Source: DALYJJ01 sp031969915 (lineage in GTDB: Bacteria; Acidobacteriota; Terriglobia; Bryobacterales; Bryobacteraceae). Taken from it: a DNA stretch of 54,712 nt. Location of the stretch: NCBI GenBank assembly GCA_031969915.1, contig DALYJJ010000024.1:1-54712 (forward strand). The letters run 5' to 3'. Positions 18,961 through 29,700 of the stretch are shown in pieces. The translations under genes were made by a program, and so were the position numbers. How positions within the stretch are numbered: position 1 is the first letter of the stretch; every line of letters begins with the position of its first letter. The notes beneath the pieces were generated by a model. That model was not told the origin of the DNA and did no database searches. It saw nothing but the letters and a program-made list of their open reading frames with translations.

Positions 18961-19620
18961 ATGGTACCCAAGATCGAGGCCAAGCGATACATCCGCGAGG
19001 GGATTCAAGGCTGGATTCACCAACCGGCGAAACCCACCGGATCCGGCGTTCTGCTCGCCCATGGAGCGGGTTCGAACTCCGGCGCGCCGCTCCTGGTGGC
19101 CCTGTGCGAGGCCTTCTCGGCCCGCGGCGTAACGGCGCTGCGCATCGATCTTCCCTTTCGCCAAGCCCGTCCGCACGGCCCGCCGCACCCTTCGACGGCG
19201 GCGGCAGACCGCGAGGGCATCCGCCGCGCCGCAGCCGCCCTCCGCGCCGAAGGCATCGAGGAACTCGCCATCGGCGGCCACTCCTACGGCGGGCGCCAGG
19301 CGACGATGCTGGCCGCCGATGAGCCGGAGGTTGCCAGCCGGCTGCTGATCCTTTCCTACCCGCTTCACCCGCCGGGAAAGCCTGAGAAGCCGCGGGTCGC
19401 ACACCTCCCGGGCCTCCGCACGCCGTCGCTCTTCGTGCACGGCCTGCGCGACCCTTTCGGCTCCATCGAAGAACTAAGGAACGCTCTGACCACGGTTCCC
19501 GCTCCGTGGCGCCTGATCGAAATCGACGGCGCCGGCCATGAACTCGCGCGCAAGGGAAAAGAGGCCGGCGTTGCGGAACGAATCGCCGGGGAGTTCGCCG
19601 GAGCGCCGTTCGAGGCCTAG
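18961..19620 (+). CDS. Alpha/beta hydrolase of the KANL3/Tex30-like group
   Basis: The 219-residue single-domain hydrolase has LLAHGAGSNS (oxyanion region, about 31-40), nucleophile Ser108 in GGHSYGGRQ, an acid in GLRDPFGS and the catalytic His in GAGHEL near the C terminus. The substrate is unknown. The ATG at 18961 follows a 27-base divergent gap. The frame is open far upstream, but that part is antisense to the DUF1592 gene and not protein-like. A TACAAT at 18901-18906, inside the DUF1592 signal-peptide region, might serve as its promoter. Confidence 0.85.
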   Translation: MVPKIEAKRYIREGIQGWIHQPAKPTGSGVLLAHGAGSNSGAPLLVALCEAFSARGVTALRIDLPFRQARPHGPPHPSTAAADREGIRRAAAALRAEGIEELAIGGHSYGGRQATMLAADEPEVASRLLILSYPLHPPGKPEKPRVAHLPGLRTPSLFVHGLRDPFGSIEELRNALTTVPAPWRLIEIDGAGHELARKGKEAGVAERIAGEFAGAPFEA

Positions 19621-19646
19621 CCGGGGCGCCCCTTCGCGCACCAGGC

Positions 19647-20315
19647 TCAGCGCGCAGCCATGTCCCGATAGTGATGGACGTGGACGCCGCGTTCGCCGCT
19701 CAACGCGGATCGCACCATTGCCGCGGCGACGGTCTCTGCCGTGACGGCGCGATACCGCTTCAGTCCGCCCACGAAGAGAAATCCGAAGGCGCGCGCGGCG
19801 GCGATCCCGATCCGCTCGCCCCAGCGGTCCTCGATCCGCTCCCCGATGAGGAAGCTCGGCCGGAAGAAATGCGTGGCTTCCAACCCGGCGGCGGTCACCG
19901 CGCGCTCCATCTCGCCCTTTGTACGCAGGTAGAAGTTGTTGGAGCCCGCGTCGGCGCCCACCGAGGAGACGGCCAGGAAACGCCGCGAGCCCCTCGCTGC
20001 GGCGCATTGCGCCAGGGTTTGCGGATAGTCCAGATCCACGCGCCGGAACGCGGCTTGGGAGCCAGCCTTGCGAATGGTTGTGCCCAACGCGCAGAAGACG
20101 TCCGCACCCTCTTCGAGATCCGCTTCGCTCAGCCGGCCGAAGTCCACCACCCGCTGCTCAACGCACGCGGGCAGGGGGGTCTCGCGTCTCACCAGCGCGA
20201 CAATCCTGCTGTACTCGGGCGTCCGCGCGAGCAGCCGCAGGCAGTGCCCGCCCACCAGCCCGGTGGCTCCCGCAATCATCGCCGTGCGCGGCATCGTGGG
20301 CTTCCTCATGGCCAT
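19647..20315 (-). CDS. NAD(P)-binding atypical short-chain dehydrogenase
   Basis: The 222-residue protein has the glycine-rich motif AGATGLVG near the N terminus, SSVGAD in mid-chain and YLRTK, which keeps the YxxxK pair. It resembles small NAD(P)H-binding proteins of the HTATIP2/oxidoreductase type. The substrate is unknown. ATG codons at 20315, 20309 and 20294 are all possible; the Rossmann motif favours the last two. It is convergent with the hydrolase and divergent from the AsmA gene. Confidence 0.83.
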   Translation of the reverse strand: MAMRKPTMPRTAMIAGATGLVGGHCLRLLARTPEYSRIVALVRRETPLPACVEQRVVDFGRLSEADLEEGADVFCALGTTIRKAGSQAAFRRVDLDYPQTLAQCAAARGSRRFLAVSSVGADAGSNNFYLRTKGEMERAVTAAGLEATHFFRPSFLIGERIEDRWGERIGIAAARAFGFLFVGGLKRYRAVTAETVAAAMVRSALSGERGVHVHHYRDMAAR

Positions 20316-20341
20316 TATGATGGTTCAGGGAGGCTCGCCGT

Positions 20342-22567
20342 ATGAAGAAGGCACTCATCCTCTCCGCGTCTGTGTTGGCAGTGTTGCTGGCCGCCGCCGC
20401 GGCGCTGCTGTTGTTCGTCGATGCGAACACCTTCCGCCCGCGCATCGAATCGATGCTCACTGGCCGTTTGAAGCGTCCCGTGAAACTCGGCGAGATCCGG
20501 CTGAAGCTGGTCCCCTTCGCCCTCCGGGTCAGCGATGTTTCCATTGGCGAGACGCCCGAGTTCGCCTCGTCCGGCCGCCCATTCATCGCGGTGAAGATCC
20601 TGGACGTGAGCGCCAAGCTCATTCCCCTCCTGCGCGTCGACCTCCAGGTGGAATCGTTCCGTCTGGATCAGCCCGCAATCGAACTCGTTAAGAGCCGTGC
20701 AGGCGTTTGGAATTACGCGTCGCAGGAGCCGGCGGGCGATTCGGAGACCTCGCTGACGCTTCGAAAGCTCGAGATCGCCGACGGACTGATCGCGGTCACG
20801 GATCGCCAGGCGGGCACGCCGCGCCGCGTCTATGAGCACATCGACATCTCACTCAGCGGGCTCGGCACCGGCGAAGCAGTGCAGTTCACCGCCCGGGCTC
20901 GCCTCCCCGGCAGCGCGAAGCTGGAAGTGCAAGGCGGCGGAGTGCCGCTCGCCGGTGGGCTGGAGTTCAGCGGCCTCACAGCCGCGGACCTCCGGAAGCA
21001 ATTCGGCGTGAAAGGCCTGTCGGACGTTGAGGGAGTGCTCTCGGGCAAGGCCGAGTGGGTGCTCAAAGACGACAGTGCCACGGTGCGCGGGCGGATGGAG
21101 GGACGCCAGGTGCGGGCCGGCGGCATGCGCTTCGACGAGACGGTGGTGGCCGAGTACACCGCCTCGGCGGATCTCGACAAGCGCGTCCTGCGCCTCGACT
21201 CGCTCCAGATGAAGACCGGCCGCGGCTCGCTTTCGGCGAAGGCAACCGTCAGCCGCTACGACTCGGACGAACCTGCCATCGCCGGTTCCGGCAAGCTGAC
21301 CGACGCTTCCGTTCCACTCGCCGCGCTGAAGGATCCGCTGCGCATCGCGACCGCTTCGCTGAGTTTCACCAACAGTTCCGCGCGCCTTGAGGGACTCGAA
21401 ATGCAGTTGGGCAAGTCGACGCTGAAGGGGCGCCTCGCGATGCGCAATTTCAGCGAGCCAGACCTGGATTTCCAGGGCGATCTCGACCGGCTGAACCTGA
21501 TGGAGATGCAAGCCCTGTTGAACCCGGCAGCGGGGCCTTCGGGTGGCCCAAGCCCGCTGCGCAAGATCACCGGCAAGGGCGCGCTCGCCGTCGGCGAACT
21601 CGACTTGGGGACGTTGAAGCTGACCAACGTGCGGACCGACGTGACGCTGGACCGCGGCGTCATCCGGCTGAGCCCCGTGCGCTCGGAACTGTTCGGCGGG
21701 CTGCTGGAAGGCGACATCGCCGCCGACACGCGCCCCGCGAATCCGGTGATCACGGTGAAGGCGGCGTTGGAGCGCGCCGACGCCAACAAGCTGCTCTCTT
21801 CGGCCACCTCCGTGCGGGACGTTGTGTTCGGGCTGCTCGGCGGCACCTTCGACACGCGCTTCGAACTAAAGCCCGGCGAGGAGATCGCGCGCTCGCTCAC
21901 CGGCCAGGTGAGGCTGAACCTCGCCGAGGGCAAACTGCAAGGGCCGAACGTGCTCAATCAACTGGCGACCATCGGACGCTTCGCCGGTCTGGCGAGCGCG
22001 CCGGACGCGTTTACCAGCGTGGCAAAGATGCGAGCGGCGATGAACATCGCCGGCGGCGTGGCCACCGCCGAGGAGCTCGCCCTCGATCTCGGCGGCGCGA
22101 CGCTCGGGGGTACGGGCACCATCAACCTCGTCGACCAGAAAGTGAGCCTACGCCTGCTGGCTGTGCTCGGCAAGGAGATGACCCAGCGTGCGGGCGGCAA
22201 CAAGATCGCGGGTTTGCTCACCACGGCGCTGGCGAATCCGCAGGGCGAGCTCGTGATCCCCGCGCTGGTTTCGGGAACGCTGGCGCAGCCCAGGTTCACG
22301 CCGGATGCCGAGCGCGTCGCCCAGATGAAAGTGCGCAGCCTGCTGCCGTCAACGGGCACCCTGGGGGCGATTCTCGGCGGTCTGAAAGGCAAGCCGCAGG
22401 CGCCCGCCGCGGCCCAGCCTGCGGAGCCCGCGCCTGGTTCCTCTGGGTCGCTGACGCCGGCTCCCGCGGCCCCCACGGCACAATCCAACCCGGCGCAGAA
22501 GGCGGTCGAGTCGATCTTGGACCGCCTCCGCCGCAAGGAGAAAAAGGAACCGAAGCAGCCCGACTAG
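20342..22567 (+). CDS. AsmA-family envelope protein
   Basis: The 741-residue protein has one N-terminal membrane segment (about residues 4-26), then FRPRIESMLTGRLKRPV, the usual AsmA beginning. A long series of beta-strand repeats follows up to about residue 670, including the AsmA C-terminal domain. The tail is Ala/Pro-rich and ends in a basic segment. AsmA-like proteins bridge the periplasm and are thought to help lipid transport to or maintenance of the outer membrane. GGAGG lies 8 bases before the ATG. It fits a Gram-negative envelope, as do the TonB receptor and the prolyl isomerase. Confidence 0.87.
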   Translation: MKKALILSASVLAVLLAAAAALLLFVDANTFRPRIESMLTGRLKRPVKLGEIRLKLVPFALRVSDVSIGETPEFASSGRPFIAVKILDVSAKLIPLLRVDLQVESFRLDQPAIELVKSRAGVWNYASQEPAGDSETSLTLRKLEIADGLIAVTDRQAGTPRRVYEHIDISLSGLGTGEAVQFTARARLPGSAKLEVQGGGVPLAGGLEFSGLTAADLRKQFGVKGLSDVEGVLSGKAEWVLKDDSATVRGRMEGRQVRAGGMRFDETVVAEYTASADLDKRVLRLDSLQMKTGRGSLSAKATVSRYDSDEPAIAGSGKLTDASVPLAALKDPLRIATASLSFTNSSARLEGLEMQLGKSTLKGRLAMRNFSEPDLDFQGDLDRLNLMEMQALLNPAAGPSGGPSPLRKITGKGALAVGELDLGTLKLTNVRTDVTLDRGVIRLSPVRSELFGGLLEGDIAADTRPANPVITVKAALERADANKLLSSATSVRDVVFGLLGGTFDTRFELKPGEEIARSLTGQVRLNLAEGKLQGPNVLNQLATIGRFAGLASAPDAFTSVAKMRAAMNIAGGVATAEELALDLGGATLGGTGTINLVDQKVSLRLLAVLGKEMTQRAGGNKIAGLLTTALANPQGELVIPALVSGTLAQPRFTPDAERVAQMKVRSLLPSTGTLGAILGGLKGKPQAPAAAQPAEPAPGSSGSLTPAPAAPTAQSNPAQKAVESILDRLRRKEKKEPKQPD

Positions 22568-22570
22568 CGG

Positions 22571-23548
22571 CTAGAAGCCCGCGAAGCGGTCCGTCGCCGC
22601 CACCAGCGCGCGGCTATTCGGCGGATCGAACGCGCTGTGGCCGCTGTCCGGCGTGACGATCAGGTCCGCTTCCGGCCACGCGCGATGCAGCGCCCACGCG
22701 CTCTCCATCGGACACACCACGTCGTAGCGGCCCTGCACGATCACGCCTGGGATGTGACGAATGCGCCCGGCGTTGCGCAGCAGTTGATCGTCCGTCTCGA
22801 AGAAGCCGCGGTGATAGAAATAATGCGCCTCAATGCGCGCGAACGCGAGCGCGAACTCGTCTTCTTCGTAGTGCGCGGTGAAGGAGGTGTCCGGCAGCAG
22901 CTTCGACGTCGCGCCCTCCCAGCCACTCCAGACCTTCGCCGCCGCCAGCCGCACCGCCGGGTCCTCGCTCGTCAGCCGGCGGTAGTATGCGGTGAGCATG
23001 TCGCCGCGTTCAGCCTCCGGAACGTGCGCCCAATAAGGCTCCCAAGCATCCGGATAGATCACCGACGCGCCGCGCTGATAGAACCAATCGATCTCTTGTT
23101 TGCGCAGCAGGAAGATCCCGCGCAGCACGAGTTCCGTTACTCGCTCCGGATGGGTTTGCGCGTAGGCCAGGGCCAGCGTGGAACCCCACGATCCGCCGAA
23201 CACCTGCCACTTCTCAATGCCCAGCAACTCGCGGATCTTCTCCATATCCGCCACCAGGTCCCACGTCGTGTTGGCCTCCAGCGAGGCATAGGGAGTGCTC
23301 TTCCCGCACCCTCGCTGATCGAAGTTCACGATGCGGTACTGTTCCGGGTGAAAGAACCGCCGCTGCTTGGGGTCCGAACCTCCACCCGGCCCGCCGTGCA
23401 CGAAGATCACCGGCTTGCCCTCCGGGTTGCCGCTCTCTTCGTAGTAGATCTCGTGCAGCGCGGAAACCTGCAGCCGGCCCGTTCTGTACGCTTCAATCGG
23501 CGGATACAGCCACGTGAGCGGGTCTTTCCTAGGGGCGTGGTTTGGCAT
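22571..23548 (-). CDS. pip: Proline iminopeptidase
   Basis: The 325-residue alpha/beta hydrolase releases N-terminal proline from peptides. HGGPGGGSDP (51-60) forms the oxyanion loop, FDQRGCGKS (77-84) is the family signature, Ser120 in GGSWGS is the nucleophile, and Asp in GRYDVVCP and His in DSGHSAFD complete the triad. No signal peptide, so cytoplasmic. Its first 20 bases overlap the end of the upstream amidohydrolase gene, and TATACT (23556-23561) ends 7 bases before the ATG, so it may have its own internal promoter. Confidence 0.95.
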   Translation of the reverse strand: MPNHAPRKDPLTWLYPPIEAYRTGRLQVSALHEIYYEESGNPEGKPVIFVHGGPGGGSDPKQRRFFHPEQYRIVNFDQRGCGKSTPYASLEANTTWDLVADMEKIRELLGIEKWQVFGGSWGSTLALAYAQTHPERVTELVLRGIFLLRKQEIDWFYQRGASVIYPDAWEPYWAHVPEAERGDMLTAYYRRLTSEDPAVRLAAAKVWSGWEGATSKLLPDTSFTAHYEEDEFALAFARIEAHYFYHRGFFETDDQLLRNAGRIRHIPGVIVQGRYDVVCPMESAWALHRAWPEADLIVTPDSGHSAFDPPNSRALVAATDRFAGF

Positions 23549-25247
23549 CGCGGGCAGTATACACCGCTTCGCCTTCCACCAGGGTCAGGAGCGGCTCAAT
23601 CGACTTGATCTCTTCCTCCGGACAGGTGAGGAAGTCGCGATCGATCACCACCAGGTCGGCCAGCTTGCCCACCTCAATCGATCCGCGATGGTTCTCGCTG
23701 AACTGGAGCCACGCCGCGCCGCTTGTGTACATCCGCAGCGCGTCTTCGCGGCGGATCCGCTCCTCGGCATAGACCACCGTGCCCTCCCGCGTGCGGCGCG
23801 TCATGGTCATCCACATGTTCAGGAACGGATTGAACGGGTTCACCGCTCGATTCTTGTCGTGGCCGATCATGTGATCGCTGCCGCCCGCCACCACCACGCC
23901 TTCCTGCAGCCACGATCTCACCGGAAAGAACCAGCGCATATTCTCCAGCCCGAACACGCGCGAAAGCGCGGGCACATCGTAGTAGAGCCATCCGGGCTGA
24001 GCGTCGGCCGCCACGCCCAGCCGCTTCATCCGCTTTACTGCCTCCTCGCTCATGTAGCTGCCGTGCATCACGTGATGGCGCATACCAGCGATGGAGTGCT
24101 CGCGGTCCAATCGTTCGAAGGTATCGAGCAGCAAGTCGATCGCACCGCCGCCCTGCACGTGCGCGGTCAGTTGCCATCCTTTGTCGCGCGCCGCGGCGAA
24201 GATCCGGTAGAGCTTCTCCGGTTCGACGAACAGCGTGCCGCGCGCCTTGGGATCGGTCTGCCCGTAGAGCTGGCGGCCGAATGGTCCATACGGCGTGCGC
24301 TGGTAGGCGGTGCCCACGCTCTGCCCGCCATCCAGAGTGACCTTGAACGAACCGAACTTCAGGCGTTCGTCGCCCTGGTTCGTGGTCCACGGCCGCTCGC
24401 GGATCTCCGTCACCACGCGCTCCACGGGTTGCGCGGCGTCGGGTCTCCAGGTGAGGATCACGCGCACCGGCAGCCGCTTCTCTTTCTTCAGCCGCTCGTA
24501 CAGCGAGATCTCGGGGGGAAGGACAGCGCGGTCGCCCACCGCGGTGAGCCCCGCCGCTGCGTACAGCCGCAGCATCTTCTCGATCGCCGCCAGGCGCTCG
24601 TCTTCGGTGAACGCTTCGGCGCGCTGCGCGCCCTTGAGCAGATGCGAGGCGTTCCGCAGAATACCGTTCGGCTCGCCTTGAGCGTCCTTCACAATCTCGC
24701 CGCCGGGCGGATTGGGGGTCTCGCGACGGATGCCGCTGAGCGCCAGGCCGGCCGAGTTGGCGGACCAGACATAGCTGCCGTCGAAGGCTACCGGGTGGCC
24801 GGGCGCGACATCCAGATCCTGCCGCGTGGGCATGCGCATCTCAGCGAGCCGCGGGGGCAGCGTGCGCGGCACAACGATCCACTCCCCCTTGGGCGTGGTC
24901 TTTGCGCGCTCGCGCACCCATCGCTGGATCGCGGCTATGCTGTCGAACGGGGGGAGCGGTTGGCGATACTCGCTCAGGGCCGCGTCCAGCACGTGCACGT
25001 GCGCGTCGATCAGGCCCGGGAGTAGCGTCTTGCCCTGGAGATCGACGAGCCGCGTCCGCGGGCCCTTTTCAAGGCGCAGCACCTCGGCGGAAGACCCCAC
25101 GCGGGTGATCCGGCCCCCGCGTACCGCCACCGCCTCCGTCACGGTGAACCGCGCGTCCACCGTCACTACCTTCCCCGAATGCAGAATCAAGTCCGCGTCC
25201 GCGCCCAGCAGAGCGCCGCCGAACAGTGCGAGCAGCCAACGGTGCAT
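23529..25247 (-). CDS. Secreted amidohydrolase (YtcJ-like, amidohydrolase_3)
   Basis: The 572-residue protein has a short signal peptide (residues 1-16) and a metal-dependent amidohydrolase fold. ILHSGKVVTVD opens the small beta domain and LLPGLIDAHVH places metal ligands His83 and His85. The later HVQGGG, HHVMHGSY and GSDHMIG contain further likely metal or proton-transfer residues. This subgroup hydrolyses amide or cyclic-amide bonds of largely unknown substrates. The ATG at 25247 directly precedes the signal peptide. TACAAT lies 8 bases upstream. It is divergent from the sulfatase and overlaps pip by 20 bases, so both may be transcribed together. Confidence 0.88.
   Translation of the reverse strand: MHRWLLALFGGALLGADADLILHSGKVVTVDARFTVTEAVAVRGGRITRVGSSAEVLRLEKGPRTRLVDLQGKTLLPGLIDAHVHVLDAALSEYRQPLPPFDSIAAIQRWVRERAKTTPKGEWIVVPRTLPPRLAEMRMPTRQDLDVAPGHPVAFDGSYVWSANSAGLALSGIRRETPNPPGGEIVKDAQGEPNGILRNASHLLKGAQRAEAFTEDERLAAIEKMLRLYAAAGLTAVGDRAVLPPEISLYERLKKEKRLPVRVILTWRPDAAQPVERVVTEIRERPWTTNQGDERLKFGSFKVTLDGGQSVGTAYQRTPYGPFGRQLYGQTDPKARGTLFVEPEKLYRIFAAARDKGWQLTAHVQGGGAIDLLLDTFERLDREHSIAGMRHHVMHGSYMSEEAVKRMKRLGVAADAQPGWLYYDVPALSRVFGLENMRWFFPVRSWLQEGVVVAGGSDHMIGHDKNRAVNPFNPFLNMWMTMTRRTREGTVVYAEERIRREDALRMYTSGAAWLQFSENHRGSIEVGKLADLVVIDRDFLTCPEEEIKSIEPLLTLVEGEAVYTARDAKPRP
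23556..23561 (-). promoter_or_regulatory. -10-like box of pip inside the amidohydrolase gene
   Basis: On the minus strand TATACT ends 7 bases before the pip ATG (23548). It lies within the last codons of the amidohydrolase gene, so pip may have its own leaderless transcript. Confidence 0.35.
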
Positions 25248-25255
25248 ACACGCCG

Positions 25256-25261
25256 ATTGTA
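25256..25261 (-). promoter_or_regulatory. -10-like box of the amidohydrolase gene
   Basis: On the minus strand TACAAT ends 8 bases before the ATG at 25247, within the 36-base gap shared with the divergent sulfatase gene. Use as a -10 would give a nearly leaderless message. Confidence 0.4.
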
Positions 25262-25283
25262 TGCCCGGCATATTCTGGAAGCG

Positions 25284-26702
25284 ATGCAATCCCGCCGTGA
25301 GTTCCTCGCCGGCGGAACGGCCCTTGTGGCCGGCTCCGTTTCAAACGCCGCACCAGCGCGCCCGAACATCCTCTTCCTGATGCCGGACCAGCACCGCGCG
25401 CAAACCCTCGGCTGCCTGGGTGACGAACAGGCCATCACGCCAAACATTGACCGGCTGGCATCCGAAGGCGTCACGATGGAGCGCACCTTCGCCAATACGC
25501 CTGTCTGCTGCCCGGCGCGTTCCATTCTCCTCACCGGCCAATACTGCCATCGCAATGGGATGGTGGCCAACGATCTGCGGCTCCGCGCGGATACGCCCTC
25601 GTTCGCGGAGGAGTTGAAGAACGCTGGCTACCGCACCGGCTTCGTCGGCAAGTGGCATCTGGATGGCGGCCCGCGTCTGCCGGGCTTCGTTCCGCCCGAG
25701 CGCAGGCGCGGCTACGACTTCTGGGTGGCCAACGAATGCAGCCACATGCACTTCCGAAACACCGTGTTTCGCGATACGCCGGAGCCGATCGTGCTCGACA
25801 AATTCGAGACCGATGCCTACGCGGATTTCGCGGTGGAGTTCCTCCAAGCCTCGCGGCAAAGCGCGCAGCCTTTCTACCTGACCGTCCAATGGGGGCCGCC
25901 GCACGATCCCTACGCCGCCCCAGAAGAGTACGCACGGCGGTACGATCCCGCGAAACTGAAACTCCGCCCCAACTACCGTGCGGCGAAAGGCGCCCCGGAC
26001 CGCGCCGCGCTGGCGCACTACTACGCGATGGTCACCGCGGTGGACGATGCCGTAGGGCGGATTCTGCGCGCCGTCGACGAGCTTGGCCTGCGCAACGAAA
26101 CGATCGTCCTTTATTCGTCCGACCACGGAGACATGCTTGGCTCACAGGGTGAACGTTTGAAGCGGAAACCTTGGGAGGAATCGATCCGCGTGCCCGGCAT
26201 TCTGCGCTGGCCCGGACGCGTGAGGCCCGGTTCGCGCTCCACGCAGTTCTTCACGCATGCCGACTTCGCGCCGACGCTGCTTGGCTTGGCCGGCCTGCGA
26301 CCGCCCGCTGCGATGCAGGGCGCGAATCTCGCCCCGTCGATCCTGGACGGTAAGCCCGGCCCAGACTCCGCTTTCTTTCAGATCTTCGGCCCGTACCACG
26401 GCGACGGCACGCCCGGCGGCTGGCGGGGCGTGCGGACCGAGTCTCACATGTACGCGCGGTTCCACGACCGCCCCTGGGTCCTCTACGATCTCGACAAGGA
26501 CCCCTACCAGATGTCCAACCTCACCACCGGTCCGCGCGCCCGCGGGCTGCGGGATCGGATGGAGAAGCGCCTGGCGCAATGGATGGAGACGACCGGTGAC
26601 GACTGGGCGTTCAACTGGTCCCATCCCGTGGAGGACGACGGCCGGCTCTACAAGCACCGGACCTTTCATTCCGTGGCTGAGTACCTGGCCTGGGCGAAGT
26701 GA
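25284..26702 (+). CDS. Exported sulfatase (formylglycine type)
   Basis: The 472-residue sulfatase has a twin-arginine-like leader (SRREFLAGG, hydrophobic to about residue 22). Metal-binding Asp35 is in MPDQH. The active-site motif C-x-P-x-R is Cys75-Cys76-Pro-Ala-Arg79, where Cys75 would be converted to formylglycine. GKWHLDGG follows, with SSDHGDMLGS carrying metal ligands. It removes sulphate esters, probably from a sulphated polysaccharide or phenol, outside the cytoplasm. No maturase is encoded in the window. The ATG at 25284 is preceded by TATTCT at 7 bases. The frame is open further upstream but only over the divergent promoter region. Confidence 0.92.
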   Translation: MQSRREFLAGGTALVAGSVSNAAPARPNILFLMPDQHRAQTLGCLGDEQAITPNIDRLASEGVTMERTFANTPVCCPARSILLTGQYCHRNGMVANDLRLRADTPSFAEELKNAGYRTGFVGKWHLDGGPRLPGFVPPERRRGYDFWVANECSHMHFRNTVFRDTPEPIVLDKFETDAYADFAVEFLQASRQSAQPFYLTVQWGPPHDPYAAPEEYARRYDPAKLKLRPNYRAAKGAPDRAALAHYYAMVTAVDDAVGRILRAVDELGLRNETIVLYSSDHGDMLGSQGERLKRKPWEESIRVPGILRWPGRVRPGSRSTQFFTHADFAPTLLGLAGLRPPAAMQGANLAPSILDGKPGPDSAFFQIFGPYHGDGTPGGWRGVRTESHMYARFHDRPWVLYDLDKDPYQMSNLTTGPRARGLRDRMEKRLAQWMETTGDDWAFNWSHPVEDDGRLYKHRTFHSVAEYLAWAK

Positions 26703-26716
26703 GGTCTTCGCGCGCG

Positions 26717-29700
26717 TCAGAACAGGAACTTCACGCCCACCTGCAGACGTCGCGGCGCCCCGGCGCCTTGAATGCGGCCGAAGGTGGGCGAACCCAGGAA
26801 GTTGTCCGGCAGATCGAAATTCGCGCGATTGAGCGCGTTGAACGCTTCGCCGCGCAGTTGCAAGGTCAACCCCTCCGCCAGCCGCGCATTCTTGAGAAGC
26901 GACAGATTGACGGTCTGCAGGCCGGGGCCGTCGAGGATGTTGCGGCCGGCGTTGCCGAATGTGCCGAACGGCTGGAGCGCGAAGGCGGCGGTATTGAACC
27001 AGCGGCCGGGGCCGGGATCGCCGATGGCGGCGTCACCCACCACGTTGGGCCGGTCATTGGCGCCAAAGCCTAGGCTCGACCGCCCGGTATTGCTGCGGTC
27101 GAGTTCGCCTAGCAGCGCCACCGTGAACGGCCGCCCGGTCTGAAAACTCCAGATGCCGTTGGTCTGCCAGCCGCCGAAGACGGCGCGAAGCGCGCCCGGG
27201 CTCGCGGGCTGCGGCAGGTCGTAGGTGTAGCTCATCACGAACCGGTGGCGAACGTCGAAGTTCGAGCGGGCGCGCTCGACCCTTACGTTGTTCGAGTCCT
27301 GGGGGAAGTTGGGATCGCCGGTGCTCGGAAAGAAGTTGGACGCGTCGTCGATCGACTTGCCGAAGGTGTAGGAAGCGAGGAGAGAAAGGCCGCGCGACAC
27401 CTGCTGTTGGAGGCGCGCCTGCAAGCTGTGATAGTTCGAATTGGAGCGCGACTCCAGGCGGCTGATGTCCTGGAAACGGGGGTCAGGCCGAAGGTTCAGC
27501 GCGGCGGCGCTGGGCGCCGGTTGATTGATGTCCCGGGCGGCGAAGAGCTTCGTTCCTTTGGATCCGACGTAGCCCACTTCCATCACGCGATTGCGGCCGA
27601 TCTGCTGTTGCAGCGAGAGATTCCAGTGCTGCACGTAGGGTGTGCGTAGATCGCGCTGGAAAGCAAAGCCGGTGGGCGGCGTCGGCACGGGCCAGTTTGC
27701 CGGGAACGGATCGCGCAGGAAGATCGGGGTTGTCGCGCCGAGCACGTAGAGGCGCAGATCGAAATACGGGGCGTTGAAGTAGAGTCCCTCGCTGGGGGCG
27801 AGCGCAGACTGATCGTAGTAGATACCGTAACCCGCGCGAAGCACCGTGCCCGCGCCCCGGGGCGTCCAGGCGAGGCCGAAGCGCGGCGCAACGTTGTTCC
27901 GGTCGGTCACATAGCCGGCGCGTGGAAGGCCGTTGGTGCCCACGCGAACCAGCGAGCGCGTGCCCGGGTCGAAGAGATTGGCTCGGTCCCGCGGGTCGAC
28001 AGGCGGCGAGTTCAACTCGTATCGCAGGCCCATGGTGAGCGTCAGCGTGGGGGCGATGCGGAAGCTGTCCTGCGCGAAGAGGTTGTAGCTTTCGCCGCGC
28101 AGGTTCTGATCGTTATCCAGGCGCGCGCCACCCGTCACCGTGGGCAGCCCGAGCAGCAACTCAGCCAACGGATTGCCGGTGAAACCGATGAAATTGATGA
28201 AGCCGCGCGACTGCACGCGGCGGTAGGCGAACTGCTGTAGATAGCGGACATCGCCACCGAAGCGCACCAGGTGCCTGCCTCGAGTCCAGGAAGCGTTGTT
28301 CGTCAACTGGTACGTGTTAGTGACGCTCTCCTGCGGGTTGTTGAACTCCTGCCCGAGAGACGAAAACCCGGGGATGGTGATGAACGACAGACCGTGGTCG
28401 CCGGGGTTGGGTGACAGCTCCGGCAGCCCCACTTGACGGTTGACGCTCACGCCGCGGTTCTCCTGGAAGACCCCGATCGCCACGCGGTTGAAGCCGAGCC
28501 GCAGTTCGTTGATGAGCGCCGGGGTGAAGACGTGCGTTTCGCTCAACGCGACGTTCTGGCCCCGGCGCGGGACGTCGTTGCCGTAGCCGGGAATGGCGGG
28601 GAAGTTGCCGCCCCCGAAGGGCTCGTAGAGCGAGCGGTCGCCCGCGCTGTAGCGGAAGGAGAGATCGGAGTTGCGCGCGAGCGCGTGATCCAGGCGCACG
28701 TCGAAGCTGTCGTTGCGGTCGCGGAGGATCGGTGCGCTCGCGAAATTCTGACCGCGTTCGGCGCGGTTGGGCAACGGATAAAGATTGGCGATGGCGCGGC
28801 CCACCGGGTCGATGCGCTCGGCGGGAATGCGCAGCGTCGGGAACGGGCGCTGCGTGAAGGGATCGATGACAAACTGCACGCCGGTTTGCGAGAAATCGCC
28901 GGCGCGCTCCAAGGCCGTCGGAACATTGGTCACGCGCGGCAGGCCTTCGCGTACCCGGCGGCCTTCGTAGTCGGCGAAGAAGAAGGTTCGGTCGCGGCGG
29001 ATGGGTCCGCCCGCGGCCACGCCGAACTGGTTGCGCTGGTAGCGCGGGTCGGGCTCGCGCGCCGGGGCGAAGAAGTTGCGCGCGTCCATCGCGGCGTTAC
29101 GGAAGAACTCGTATGCGGCCCCGTGGAAACCGTTCGTTCCACTCTTGAGAAGAACGTTCACCTGTCCGCCCGCGTTGCGGCCGAACGATGCGTCGTAGCT
29201 CCCGGTCTGGACTTCGAACTCGCGAATCGCGTCCACCGGCGGAGTCACGCCCGCGCCGTTCAGCTTCGGGTCCCCATTGTAGACGCCGTCCAGCAGGAAC
29301 AAGCTGGCGTCTTCGCGCGCGCCATTCACGTTCACGGCGAAGTCTCCGCGGACCGAGCCCGCAGAGCCCTGCGCAGGCGGCGTCACGCCCGGCAGAAGGA
29401 GCGCCAGTTCATAGAAGTTGCGGCCGTCGAGCGGGAGCCCGACGATCTTACGGTTATCGATGGCGCCGCCGGTGGAAGCCGCTTCGGTCTTCAACAGGCC
29501 GGCGCGTGCCGTCACGTTCACCGTTTCCGTGAGCGTGCCGGATGAGAGCGTCACCTCCACCCTCAGGTCCTGGTTCACCAGCAGTTGTACGTTCTCGACA
29601 TGCTTGCGATAACCCGGCCGCTCGACTTCAATCCGGTATTCACCGGGCGCAAGCGCCGCGGCCAGGAGTTCGCCGCCCGGCCGGGCAACGATTTCGCGCT

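Noticed and set aside
19623..19632. GGGGCGCCCC palindrome after the alpha/beta hydrolase stop
   Set aside because: Too short, and without a T-run, to call a terminator.
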